Source: Agrostemma githago
Lineage: Eukaryota; Streptophyta; Magnoliopsida; Caryophyllales; Caryophyllaceae
NCBI GenBank assembly: GCA_958450325.1
Contig: OY288243.1
Span: 37,252,678 to 37,316,677, forward strand
Length of the DNA stretch: 64,000 nt
Direction of reading: 5' to 3'
Part shown: in pieces, positions 36,931 to 48,870 of the stretch
Layout of the letters: every line of letters starts with the position of its first letter
Numbering within the stretch: position 1 is the stretch's first letter
Made by a program: the position numbers and the translations under genes
The notes under the pieces: generated by a model
The model's database searches: none
The model's input: only the letters and a program-made list of their open reading frames with translations
What the model was told of the DNA's origin: nothing

Positions 36931-37604
36931 GTTCAAGAAAGTTACTAACTTTTGAAAAGTTGCTTAGTGTTGATCTCACCCCTTCATCCATCTTGAGATG
37001 GATGGGCTTCATTAAAAAAAAAGGAAAAGAGTTGTCAGAGCAGAAACCATCATCTTCAACCCTTTATCACCGTCTCTCACCTCCCTCATTTTGAATTCAG
37101 CATCATTTCCCCTCAATTTTTCTTTACCAATCCTCTCATTCCCTTTATTTTTCAAAATCCTTCTCCCTCAACTTCAAGGCGTCAACCTTTTTAGACAATT
37201 TCTCTCTCGTTTTCGTCATTTTTCGACCTTTTTTTGGCAATCAAGCTCCTTCAACATCATAAAAAGATCAATATTTTGAAGGTATTTCAAACGTTTTAGA
37301 GTGTTCTTCATAACAATTAATCATCTTTATTCAATTTTAGTTTTCCGGTATGTATTTTGGGTATTTATTTTTCATACCGTTCTTCCATCTTTTTCGAGTA
37401 TTTATAAAATTAATCAACTTCATTTTATTTTAGATTATTAATAAGATGACACACACTTTATGTTTTGAATATCATTATTATTTTTTTAACTTGGATTTCA
37501 TATGGTGCCTTTTGATGTTTCGTTTGGATGAAGATAACTTTTGTATGATTTTGTCTCGTATATATGTATTTGGCGTGACTTTTGACTGATTCATTTTTTG
37601 ATGG

Positions 37605-37830
37605 GTGTGACTATACAGCATAATGAGTGTGACTATACAACTGAACATGTGACTACAATGAGTGTACAACTGCGTTATTGTACAACATAATGAGTGTGAG
37701 TATACATCATAATGAGTGTGACTATACAACTGAAAGTGTGTAACCTTGCAATTTTGCAAGAACATTATGCACAAAATGAGTGTGACTATACAGCTTCAAG
37801 TGTGTGACTATACAACTTAGTGTGTGACTA
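37605..37830. repeat. GTGACTATACAAC array in element B, left side
   Basis: Units close to ATGAGTGTGACTATACAACA repeat with drift. The opposite-strand version lies at 38735-39130. Confidence 0.8.
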
Positions 37831-38132
37831 TTTTCAGGTATTTGTTTTTATCTACATACGTTTAAGATTCTACATTCGTCAATCCCCTACTTCCGAACCT
37901 CGACGATTTTCAAGTATTTATTTTTATCTTTATATAGCAACTTTAAAATAATCAATCATCTTCATCTTCATGCTTGTTTTATTTTTCATACCTTCTTTTT
38001 TTGGGTATTTATAAAATTATTCATCTTCATTATTCACAAAAAATAATGAAGGTTGAATATGGATGAATGAAGGTTGAATATTTAATGAATTTTTAAATAC
38101 TTTTGTATGTGATTAATACTTTCGTTTTTTAG

Positions 38133-38330
38133 AATGTCGTTACTGAGGAAAGTCACAGTCGTTACTGAGGAAAGTCACATTCGTAATTGAGGAAAGTCAC
38201 AGTCGTTACTGAGGAATGTCACGCAAGTCACATTCGTGAGGATAAATGAGTGTGACTTTCCTCCGTAACGAATATGACTTTCCTTAGTAACGACTGTGAC
38301 TTTCCTCAATTACGAATTTCGTTACTGCTT
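38133..38330. repeat. Inverted repeat of GTCACA motifs in element B
   Basis: The left arm repeats GTTACTGAGGAAAGTCACAG. The right arm (about 38250-38325) repeats its complement. It matches the structure at 22749-22937. Confidence 0.8.
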
Positions 38331-38734
38331 TATTTCATAAACCAATTGTCTGACATATTTGTGTACGACTGCAGATGTCGGATGATAACAATTTAGATGA
38401 ACGAAAGGTTAGAATATAAGTATGATGTCGGCGCACCCATCCGATGCTATGTACGAAGACTTTAAGAATACCTACAAAAGATTATATATGCGTGTAAAAA
38501 TTTTCGTATATATTCTCTAGGTATCATATTGTCTGTATAATGTTTGTATGATACATTTTTCAAATGTATGTTTATATAATTTCGTTATTATATTGTTTAT
38601 AATTACGCGAGATCTATAGCAAAATCACTTATCCTTTCACCTTCAAAGTCACATATTATACGATTAAAATCACGCAGCTGTGCAACAATTGGTTTGTAGC
38701 CAAAAGTGGGCGTATGAGCATCGCTTTTCAAAAG

Positions 38735-39130
38735 TCACACACTTTAAGTTGTATAGTCACACTTATTATGTTGTAGAATCACACTCATGTCAAACGATTG
38801 TGACAGTCGACATTCTTTATATAGATTAAGTGCGTAATGTTCTTGCAAAGCTGTATTTGTAGAAAAAAAATGGACGTATGAGCATCGCATTTCAAAGTCA
38901 CACACTTTAAGTTGTATAGTCACACTCATTACGTCGTATCGTCACACTTATTCTGCTGTAGAATCACACTCATTATGTTGTGTAGTCACACTTTAAGTGT
39001 GATACAAGAGTGTGATACACAAAAAAAAAGTGTGATACAAGACTACAAGAGTCACATTTTAAGTTGTATAATCTCACTCACCATGTTGTATAGTCACACT
39101 CATTATGCCATAGTATCACACTCATTTTAA
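38735..39130. repeat. GTCACACTCATTATGTTG array in element B, right side
   Basis: This is the inverse of the array at 37605-37830, so B carries arrays in opposite orientations around its centre. Confidence 0.8.
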
Positions 39131-39672
39131 GCGTAATTTCAAACGAATGTCATTTTAAGCGTAATGTCAAAACGTAACTTCATTTTAATTATTAGTTATT
39201 ACATTTTAAGCATACAAACTTTCGTCACTCATCAGGCTTGAAGATGAAAATGTTCTTATTTTTTTTGGATGAATGAAGCTTGATTCATCAAACTTCCGTC
39301 ATTCATCAAGGTTGAAGATGAAGATGTTCTTATTTTTTGTTAGATGAATGAAACTTTTTTTGTTCAATGAATGAATCTTGAAGATGAGGATGTTTTTTTA
39401 TTGAATGAATGGATCTGAAAGATGATGATGCTTTTTTTTGTTCGATGGATGAAGATGAAGATAAGGGAGCATAAAGTTGTAAGGATTAAGAATTTGATTG
39501 ACGGGAGTGTTGCTTCTCTCCACTGCTGCTGTCAGTTTTACTGACATCCTTCTTCTTTTCTCTTCTTTTTATTAGTTGGAATGGACCAATCTTAGTCATT
39601 CATCTAATCCATCATCAATGAGTACTACGTACTATTACAACTTCTCAATCCTTACTCAACTTCCTTATCCCA

Positions 39673-39818
39673 TCTGACAAGTAGTGTTATGGTGATTTAT
39701 CAAAAGAGAGCAATGAACTTATTTGGAAGCTAAAGGGTGGTTGTGGCTTGAGGTGAAATCACTGTTCTAATGTCGATTTTTTATTCTTATTGGCCGATCT
39801 ACTCAGCTACTAATGGAC
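39673..39818. other. Short unassigned stretch before the copia element
   Basis: About 150 bp lie between element B and the copia insertion site. It is probably part of the downstream flank of the WSD-type gene, which resumes at 51754. Nothing else is seen. Confidence 0.4.
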
Positions 39819-39823
39819 GCAAT

Positions 39824-41138
39824 TGTTGGACGACCTACTACATGTTTTGCTTATGTCAATCTTATATTTCTAAGTGATGATATTCATGTTGTGCTAGAAT
39901 AGGTATTCATGCAAGAGGAACAAAGCTTCAAGATGGCAAGATTCGATCAAGCTCTCGAGGGAAGGAGTGCATCCTAGGAACTCAAATATAAAGGGAACAA
40001 TGGAATTATATGACAAGGATAGTATAACCTTGAACAAGGTAATATTAACCTTGGTAAACAACCACACACGTTCCGCCAAGATCTAAATCTAAAATATTTT
40101 TGTTTTCTCAAAATCTTTGATCGGTTGAATGAAGATAGGTCAAAGAAGGAAGTTATCTATCAAGAGAATAAAAGTTTTCAAAATAAATGATTCTCAAAAT
40201 ATTTTGATCTCTCAAGAATATGAGATAATCATTAAAAAAGGAAACTAAATATATTATCTTGATTGATTGATATTTCACCTACCATATCTTCATTATGTGA
40301 GGAAGTACATCAATTAAGGTGATCTCCTTTCCCTTGTTAAAGAGGATGGGTTCCCCTATAAATACTATGCTCTTCCTCACGTTAAGACTATGAATTTGAA
40401 ATTCATTTTTCTTTTTGCAAAAAAAAAGTAAATCACATTTGTTTCAAAAGGCTTTTTGCAAATACTTTTCGAGTTAAGTCTTGGCTATATAAAATCGTGT
40501 TTAAATTGTTTACGCTTGGAGTCATATAGTTTCATTATTCTCTCTAGACAATTGAAGTGTATTCATAGCTAGAGAAATTTTGTAAACTTAAGATAGTATA
40601 GACACACGAGTCGAGTAGTGGTTACTCAATCGAACGACATACATCGTTCACACCCCGAACGCTTCACATCGTTCAAACACCGAGGGCTTCACATCCCTCA
40701 CACCGAAGGCTTAACATCCTTCATTGTCGTGGGCTTAACATCCCACACACCGAGTGCTTAACATCACTCACACCATCACGATTAGAGTTAATCGTGATCG
40801 TCTCTTTTTTAAGGTAATCCGGAGAAGGTACACTTATAAATAAAGACACCGGTGGACGTAGGCTTTTCAATTGGGCCGAACCACGTTAAAATTGCTCGTG
40901 CTATTTACTTTACATTTTTATTGTGGTTTGCTTTTTCTTATACTTATACTCTTTAGTAGTATGTATAGTAGCAAACACTTTTGTACTTCCTGTTATTTAG
41001 CCACTCAACTAGCGTAATATTACACTATATCTTTCCTAATAAGATCTTGGTGAAATATATCGTTTAAAATTTTAAAAGTACCTAAATACTCTATTCACCC
41101 CCCCTCTAGAGTATTTCCTAGTATCGCTAGACTCTACA
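39824..41138 (+). repeat. 5' LTR of the copia element (1315 bp)
   Basis: It starts TGTTGGACGACC and ends ACTCTACA, followed by the primer site. A cluster of related short phrases ending in CTTCACATC, CTTAACATC and similar lies at about 40650-40780. Without its insertion the 3' LTR is 1309 bp. Confidence 0.93.
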
Positions 41139-41140
41139 AT

Positions 41141-41151
41141 TGGTATCAGAG
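41141..41151 (+). other. Primer binding site of the copia element
   Basis: TGGTATCAGAG lies two bases after the LTR and is the standard initiator-Met tRNA site. Confidence 0.92.
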
Positions 41152-41226
41152 TAGGTTCTCTTGATTGATTCACATCAAAAGAGTAGATCCTAAACTAGCG
41201 ATACTATATTAATCCATTTTGATCAA

Positions 41227-43033
41227 ATGGACTCCAAGAACTAAAAGTTTCTCACTTTTGATGGTGTAGACTATGGGCTGTCGAAAAACAAAATGATGCA
41301 TTATATAAAGGGAACAGATTTTGAATGCTGGAAAATTATAGTCAAGGGTCCAATTGCCATCCAATCTGTTGATGTTCTCGGGAACATCACCATAAAAGAT
41401 GAAGATGACTATGATGAGAACGATTATAAAAAGGCCGAAAAGAACTCTAGAGCAATGTCATTATTGCAACGAGGAATTTCGTCCAAAGAATATAATCGAC
41501 TCACCTCTTGCGTTTCCGCGAAAGAAATCTGGGACAGTTTAGAACTTGCGTACGATGGAACTACCCAAGTCAAAAAGCTCAGGGTTGATTTATTAACTCA
41601 ACAATACGAATTGTTTAAAATGGATAAAGATAAAAGCATTGTTGAAATGTCCGCAAGATTCACCAACATCACTAATGAATTAAGAAATCTTGGTAAAAAA
41701 ATTTGATACTGAAGATCTTGTTAGAAAAATACTAAGAAGCCCCACTGATAAATGGCAACCAAAAGTTACCGCTATTGAGGAATCAAAAGATCTTACCTCT
41801 CTTAGTTATCAAGAGTTATTAGGAAACCTCATGGCTCATGAGCTCTCTCTAAATCAACGTCAGAGTGAATCATCTAATAGTAGAGGGATAGCCTTAAAAA
41901 GTTCTATTAGTGACGATGAGGAAACCATGAGCGATGACCTAGCCCTTTTTGTCAAACGCTTTCGAAAGAATTTTAAATTTGGACCGAAGAACTCATTTAG
42001 AGAAAGAGGTAACAACTCTAATACAAAACAGAATAGTAAAGGATCTTTTAAGTGTGGAGAAACTGGACATCTAATCAAGGATTGTCCGACATGGACAAAT
42101 ATCAAATCAAAAGGAGAAAGAGAACGATCAAAGTTTCAACACAAGCAAGCCATGCTGGCTTCGTGTGGATGGGGAGAACTAGACTCAGATGAAGAGGAAG
42201 AGTCAGAAGATGAAGACGAGGCAAACTTTTGCCTAAGCGCTCAACACAGCAACACGTCTAGGCCTAAGACACGGACGCACAAAGACATGTGCTTGATGGC
42301 AAAAACGCATGGATCAAGCTCGGATTCAGATGAGGAAAGCAATGAGGTAAATTTTATAATGTTTAAGAAAAGACTTAGGAAACTTACCAAAGAGAAACTT
42401 CTTTTACACTTTGATGAGGTATTAGAAACATGTGAGCAACAAAAGGAAGAAATAAATGAGTTACTAAAACAAATAAATGAGATAGATTTTGAAAATATTA
42501 CTCTAAAGAGGTGTGAAAATACTCGAACAAATAAAGAGAAATCTTCTGAAATCTCAAAAACGAAAGTTGACGTATCTGATGATTCAAACATTTATTCAAG
42601 TACAAACATCAATAAAGAGAAATTAAAAAGGGACACTAATTATGAAAAAGTCAGAGCAAGTGTTAAGAAATTAAATGCAGAAAACGCGGAACTAAAAAGA
42701 ACTATATCCATACTAAACAATGAAATCAATATTGAGAAAATAAATCATGACAAAATAAAAAATTCTCTGACCTCAAAAATCATAGAATTGATAAAGGAAA
42801 AGGGAATAATGCAGGAAAAGTTGGATGAATGTGTCTCAAGAACTTTGGAAGGTAAAAAGACTAAAGAAAAGGAAACCAATAAAAGAAAATATGTCAGAAG
42901 AAAGTGGAAAAAGAAATCTGAAAATAAAACCAACAACCACTGTGATAGACATAAAAAAATATGGGTGCGTAAAGATTCTTTGCCTAATGTAAAAGGACCC
43001 AAATCCATTTGGGTACCTAAGAAACAAAAATGA
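41227..43033 (+). pseudogene. gag: Copia gag, broken
   Basis: The frame starts at ATG 41227 but meets TAA at 41242-41244. It reopens and runs to about 41690, where a run of seven A causes a one-base frameshift, then continues in the next frame to TGA at 43031. The gag core (about 41300-41860) has SAKEIWDSLELAYDGT and YELFKMDKDKSIVEM blocks. The zinc knuckle near 42050 reads SFKCGETGHLIKDC: its first Cys is replaced by Ser, so zinc binding would be impaired. The C-terminal part is rich in Lys, Glu and Asn with heptad-like coiled-coil stretches (about 42420-42840), then GPKSIWVPKK. The function would be particle formation and RNA packaging. Confidence 0.88.
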
Positions 43034-46000
43034 CTATCGTAGGTTCACAGATGGTACTTAGACAGCGGGTGTTCAAGACACATGACGGGTGATAAAAAGA
43101 AATTTTTGTCGCTAGAGGCTTATGATGGAGGAAGTGTAACCTTCGGAGATAATAAAAGGGGAAGGATAATCGGGATTGACAAAGTCGACTTATCCAATTC
43201 ACATTGTATTGAAAATGTATTGCTTGTAAAAGGACTAAGGCACAGTCTATTAAGCATATCTGAACTCTGCGATCGAGGAAACAAAGTGGTGTTTCACAAT
43301 GATAAATGCCGAATTATTCGAGAAGGTTCCTCTAATGTCATTCTGGAGGGAGAACGATCAAACAATGTCTACATAGCCGACATCAAAACTCTACCCGACA
43401 ATGCTGTCACCTGCATGAGTGTTACCATCGCTGATCCACTACTTTGACATAAAAGATTTGGGCACATAAGTCCGTTCAGTCTTAATAAACTTAGATCTCT
43501 GGATCTTGTTGAAGGATTACCTTCCATAACTTTCGACACTACCAAGGCCTGTGGTACCTGCATACGTTGTAAACATGTCAGATCCTCATTCAAGCCGAAA
43601 AAGTTCGTAAGCAATACAAAGCCTCTAGAGCTTATTCATATGGATCTTTGCGGACCTATGAGGATAAGAAGTAGAGGCGGTAGTCGGTACGTATTCGTTC
43701 TTGTAGATGATTTCTCTAGATTTGTTTGGCCAGTCTTCCTTAGCTCGAAAGATCAAACCTTTGATGAATTCGAATGCCCAATGAAGCTAGTCCAAAACAA
43801 GTATAGTCGCAATCTTGTATCTATAATAACAGATCATGGATCCGAATTCGACAACGAATCCTTCATAAACTTTTGTAGAGAACACGAAGTAGGGCATAAC
43901 TTCTCTGCTCCACGGACTCCACAACAAAATGGAGTAGTCGAACGAATGAATAGAACGCTTGAAGAAATGGCTCGTACCATGTTGCTATGTAGCGGTTTGC
44001 CCAGAAATTTCTGGGCCGAGGCGGTGAATACAGCTTGCTATATTCACAATCGTGCTATGATCAGACCAGTATTGAAGAAAACACCCTATGAACTTCTAAG
44101 AGGAAGGAAACCTAAAATTTCTCATCTCAGATGTTTTGGAAGCAAATGTTTTGTCCACAACAATGGGAAAAATAATTTGGGTAAATTCGATTCTCGAAGT
44201 GATGAGGCTGTTTTCTTAGGGTACTCAGATCATAGCAAGGGTTACAAGGTATATAACAAAAGAACTTTACGTGTTGAAGAAAGTGTTCACGTAATCTTTG
44301 ATGAAACTAATTCCATTAGTCAAAACGACATTGAAGAAGAAGATGATGACGATCCAGACTTTTGGCTCACTAGAAAGGATGCACCTGAACTTCATGAAGA
44401 GGAAAAGGAAATAGAAGGATCTAACGCTGAATCTAGTGAAAAACATATTAATGTTGATCCAAATATATCACTAGCAAATGAAGAACCAAGTAAAAGTTCT
44501 TCAGAGACTAAAGATAAGACGGTATCAACATTAGTTCCAAATGTCACTAAAGTTAATGTAACCCTGGACATAAATTCAGGGGGAACAAAAGACGATGCTT
44601 CCAAAGATAATGTAACCACTGACAACGTCACTCCAAGCATGAATTCAGGGAGAATCAAAGACAATCCTTCTAAGGTTAATGTAACCACGGGCACTATTTC
44701 AGGGGGAAATACGGGTAAAGATAATATAACCTCCGGTAACAACTCAGAAGAAATTCCTAAAAGAAGTAATAACGTTCCCACAAATCTCAAAAAGTGGAAA
44801 CACCAGAGCTCACATGATACGGATGCAATTGTGAGTGATTATCATAAGGGAATCCAAACCAGAAGGTCCTTAAAGAATCATTGCGTTCTGAACTCCTTTC
44901 TATCTACGATAGAACCCAAGAATATCAAAGAAGCGCTTACCGATTCTGACTGGATCGTACCCATGCAGGAAGAGTTAGGACAATTTGAACGGAACAAGGT
45001 CTGGCATCTGGTTCCCAGACCGTTAGATAGAAAAATGATAGGGACCCGTTGGGTTTTTAGAAACAAGCTGGATGATTCTGGTACCATTGTTAGAAACAAA
45101 GCAAGGTTGGTTGTACAAGGTTACAATCAACAAGAAGGAATAGATTTTGATGAAACCTTTGCTCCAGTGGCGAGATTGGAAGCCATTCGGCTACTTATTG
45201 CTTATGCCGCACACAAAGGATTCAAGTTGTTTCAAATGGACGTCAAAACAGCGTTTCTGAAAGGATACATAAAAGAAGAAGTCTTCGTAGAACAACCCCC
45301 AGGATTTGAAAGCACGGAGTTGCCAAATCATGTTTTTAAACTAGATAAGGCACTCTACGGGTTCAAACAAGCACCAAGGGCCTGGTATGATAGATTGTCT
45401 CAATTTCTTCTTCTAAATGAGTTCAAAAGAGGGTCTGTTGATAAAACACTCTTCATAAAGAATGTCGCGAAAGACACGTTAATCGTTCAAATTTACGTGG
45501 ACGACATTATTTTCGGCTCAACAAATGAAAAACTTTGCAAATATTTCTCAAACCTAATGCAATCAGAATTCGAGATGAGTATGATGGGTGAGTTGGGTTT
45601 CTTTCTGGGTCTACAAATTAAGCAGTCAAAAAGAGGAATAACTGTGCATCAACAGAAATATGTGAGTGAACTTCTTAAGAAGTACGGGATGGATAACGCA
45701 AAGTCTGCTCCTACACCTATGGCCATCACTACTAAACTTGATAAAGACGAAGGAGGTAATTCTGTTGACAACACATCTTATCGAGGTATGATAGGATCCT
45801 TGATTTACTTGACTGCTAGCCGACCTGACATCATGCACAGTGTATGTGTCTGTGCTCGTTTTCAGTCTGACCCTAAGGAATCTCATCTAACGGCTGTCAA
45901 ACGCATATTGCGTTATCTAATTGGGACACAAAATCTTCAATTAATTTATCGTATGCATGATAACTTTGATCTAAAAGGCTATTCAGATGCAGATCACGGA

Positions 46001-46438
46001 GGATGCTACATTGACAGAAAAAGTACTTCAGGAACGGTAACATTTCTAGGGTCATGTATTATATCATGGGGCTCTAAAAAACAAGGAAAAGTGGCACTTT
46101 CATCAACTGAAAGTGAATACATTGCTCCATCTCTGGTATGTACTCAATTACTTTGGTTACGTCAGCAATTAAAGGATTATGGTGTTAATATTAAAACTGT
46201 ACCTATATTTTGTGATAATATTAGTACCATTGCCATCTCTAAAAATCCTGCCCATCATTCTCGCACCAAACATATTGACATCCGGCATCACTTTTTAAGA
46301 GACCATGTTGAAAAGGGAAATATCGATCTTGAATTTTGCCTCTCTGATTTGCAAAAGGCTGATGTTCTTACAAAACCTTTACCCAGGGAACGGTTTGAGG
46401 AATTACGGTTAAAACTTGGTCTAGTAAATGAAAACTAA
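43034..46438 (+). pseudogene. pol: Copia pol: protease, integrase, RT, RNase H; two stops upstream of an open 932-codon frame
   Basis: Pol continues the gag frame. After TAG at 43040 comes the protease WYLDSGCSRHMTG (about 43055-43100). A TGA at 43445-43447 lies at the usual Trp position before the integrase zinc finger (HKRFGH...CGTCIRCKH). From 43640 the frame is open to TAA at 46436. The integrase core shows MDLCGPM, ITDHGSEF and NGVVERMN (DDE residues). RT has RWVFRNKLDDSG, QMDVKTAFLKG and YVDD near 45494. RNase H has GYSDADHGG near 45977 and KHIDIRHHF. The 932-codon stretch is surprisingly intact, but translation could not reach it from gag. Confidence 0.93.
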
Positions 46439-46993
46439 AGAAGTTGTTAGTCGATTTTTTTTTTGCCCTGTTTGATTGACGAAGACTGGGGTGATGTTAG
46501 TCTGTGTTCATATTACCTTGATTCATGTACAGGATTCGTATTGTTTTTTGTATATTTACGTAAGATTGTGTTTTATTCATCCTTGCTATGATATTTCGGA
46601 CATTTATCATATATACCATATCTGACATAATTTTACTTCCTAATATTCATTCAAGATCTTGAATATTCTTGATAATTCCTTTTCTTGGAATTATTCCTTG
46701 TGTAAAATTATATTTCATATAATATCTATGGTATATTTTCCTCTCAAAATCCTCTTCACCGTATAAAATCTCCACCAAATTGGCATTAAAATATTCTTCA
46801 CATGTGTTCCTTCATTAAACAAATCTCAAAAACTCTTTTCTACATGTTCACCTCTTCCTACTTATTCTTTCCATAAAATCTCATAATTACCACTTCTTTA
46901 TTACCCTCCCTAACTCTCTCTCTCTTCATTCACTTTCACCGACCCCCTTTTTCACTTCAATCAAATAGCTTTCTCTTTCCACAATCCTCTACC
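46439..46993 (+). other. Spacer between pol and ORF3, with a possible internal promoter
   Basis: The spacer holds a TATA-like GTATAAAATC at 46761-46770 and a pyrimidine-rich stretch (about 46846-46990) just before the ORF3 ATG. The latter could be a 5' UTR or a splice acceptor region. No coding motif is seen. Confidence 0.5.
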
Positions 46994-48478
46994 ATGGCTC
47001 CAAAAAGGTCCTCATCTTTCACTCCTTACAAAAAGAACCTTCGTTCAGCCTCTAGGGATGTGACTCTCGATTCTAGGGCAGCCGAAACAGAGGAGCAGGG
47101 TGAAGTTGTAGTGCTTGAAGAGGTGGTTGCAGTCGGTAAAAGAAAGAGGTTTGTGAAAGGAAAGGATCACGTCGATGAAGAAATGGGGGCCATGCATGGG
47201 AAAGAGTTCATCTTGGCTGAACTCGAGAATGTTCGCTTGAACAGGCTGGAAAACGATCAGGTAAACAAAGTACTTAATTACTCCTTTGTGTCTGGTCGTC
47301 AGTATCTATCTACATGGTTTGATGGTAATCCCTGTGTATCTCAACTGCGTGATTTGCTTGCTTTGCAAGAGTGGGAAAGGTTACTTGATATGGGTCATGA
47401 TGTGTATCCTGTGCAAATTGCTCAATTTTGGGGAACTCTGAAAGTAGACAATCGGGTGTTGTATGCGAATTGTGGGGATAAGTACATTAAAATCTCAATG
47501 GAAGACTTTGGTGATATTCTGGGTATACCTTGTGAAGGGGAAGAGATTGTTGCATGGGCAGGATGAAGAGATTATGATTCAGAAAAGATTGTGGATGTTA
47601 AGAGAACCCTTGACCCTAAGGCAACTGAAGTCTCGGTTATGTCTGGTTCTTGCTTAAACCCCATTGCTAAGCTCGTTTTCAATACATCATACCCGTCCTT
47701 ATTACCGAGGAAATCTGGCACAAACAAACTTCACATTCATGAAATTATCCTGCTGCATCATGTCCTTAAGGGCAACAAAATAAACCTACCCTTCCTCATA
47801 TTTAGTCACATTGAACATGTCTTATCTGAAGTGAGGTCTTCTCAGATAAATGGATCAATCTGTATTCCTTATGGGATGTGGCTATCAAAGGTGCTCAAAA
47901 ACAAGGGGGTTATCAGCAAGTCTGCACCATTCGGAACATCTTGTGACATTATGACCACAGCTTATTTAAGATAAATGTCTGTGTTGGATGATGGTGGGAA
48001 TCTCAAGGTTAAAGGTCAGTGCTCTTACAAGGGTAAGGACGTTGTGAATGTTGTTTCTGAAAATTTCAACGATGATGTTCTCGGTAAATTGAATGAGATT
48101 GCTGCTTTGATATCGACCCAATTTCCTCCTGTGGTGGTTAATACATCCTTAGAGGTGCTCGAACGTCTAGAGAAGAAGGTGGATAATCTAACCTCACTAC
48201 TTGCTTCATCTAGAGCTGAGTTCGGGGCAGGATTAGCTAAAATGGAGGAGCATATGGCCAACATTAGGGCTCGTGTCAAGGTGATGGGAAATGATATTAC
48301 AGCTTTCAAGAAGTCTGGTAATGAAATTGGCGAGGGAATTAACAGAGCAGTTAATGAGGTAAAATTTGCCAACAAGAATCATCTTGGTCGTCATGACACG
48401 GTGATGGACAGGCTGCGACAAATCTTTGAGAAGACTACAACAACTGTGCATGTTCTGCAAGGCCAGCACCATGGATAG
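46994..48478 (+). pseudogene. Copia ORF3, plant transposon-type accessory protein, broken by two stops
   Basis: One frame of 495 codons runs from ATG 46994 to TAG 48476, interrupted by TGA at 47564 and TAA at 47972. The N-terminus is basic (MAPKRSSSFTPYKKNLRSAS). The middle (about 47660-47920), with HIHEIILLHHVLKGNKINLP and IPYGMWLSKVLKNKGV, resembles the 'putative plant transposon protein' domain (Pfam Transposase_32 type, from memory). The C-terminal third is predicted helical (VLERLEKKVDNLTSLLASS), probably coiled coil. No signal peptide or membrane segment is obvious, which argues against a classical envelope protein, although Sireviruses are described as carrying an envelope-like ORF here. 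The function is unknown. Confidence 0.7.
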
Positions 48479-48856
48479 AGAGTCACTTCTCTTAGATTTT
48501 ATCTCTCCCTCCTAAATAAATCAGCTCTCTAGTATAGCTGTAGGGAATTTCTATCTCCTGCTTTATACTCTTGTGTCCGGATGCTATTATCGTTTTGCTT
48601 GGTGTATGTTTAACACTTATCTTATCGTTTATCTACGATGAATATGCTTAATCTGTTATGCTTTCCTGTGTGGTATTTTCTCAGCTGATCGACCCTTTTC
48701 GATGATGTCAAGAGGGGGAAGAAACAGTCCTCTATGACCTATTTCTGTTTTTTGCTTCTTGGATCATGTTTAACCAAGGATTTCTATCTACCTCTTCGGG
48801 TTCGGGCTAGTAAAATTTCGCCACTAAGAATTTTCTTTAGGAGACTTGACATAATC
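48479..48856 (+). other. 3' untranslated part of the copia element
   Basis: The stretch lies between ORF3 and the polypurine tract and has no gene. The small ORF 48734-48922 runs into the LTR and is not considered real. Confidence 0.6.
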
Positions 48857-48870
48857 AAAAGGGGGGAATT
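48857..48870 (+). other. Polypurine tract of the copia element
   Basis: AAAAGGGGGGAATT directly precedes the 3' LTR at 48871. Confidence 0.88.

Larger units (their letters stand above)
36931..39672 (-). mobile_element. Element B: second copy of the element A family, inverted
   Basis: Its right end near 39650 is the reverse complement of the left end of A (AAGGAAGT...GATTGAGAAGTTG block). Its left end GGTTCAAGAAAGTT follows a GA run, as expected for the other terminus. It is about 2.7 kb. Inside are the same GTGACTATACAAC arrays, GTCACA inverted repeat and CTTCATTCATC-type repeats as in A. Flanks of both A and B contain a CCATCT/AGATGG dyad near the terminus. It encodes nothing. Confidence 0.55.

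Noticed and set aside
41139..41160. Partial tRNA gene
   Set aside because: The short match to initiator tRNA is the primer binding site next to the LTR. There is no cloverleaf sequence around it.
46994..48478. A classical envelope glycoprotein gene
   Set aside because: No signal peptide, transmembrane segment or cleavage site is visible. The middle part looks like a plant transposon domain instead.
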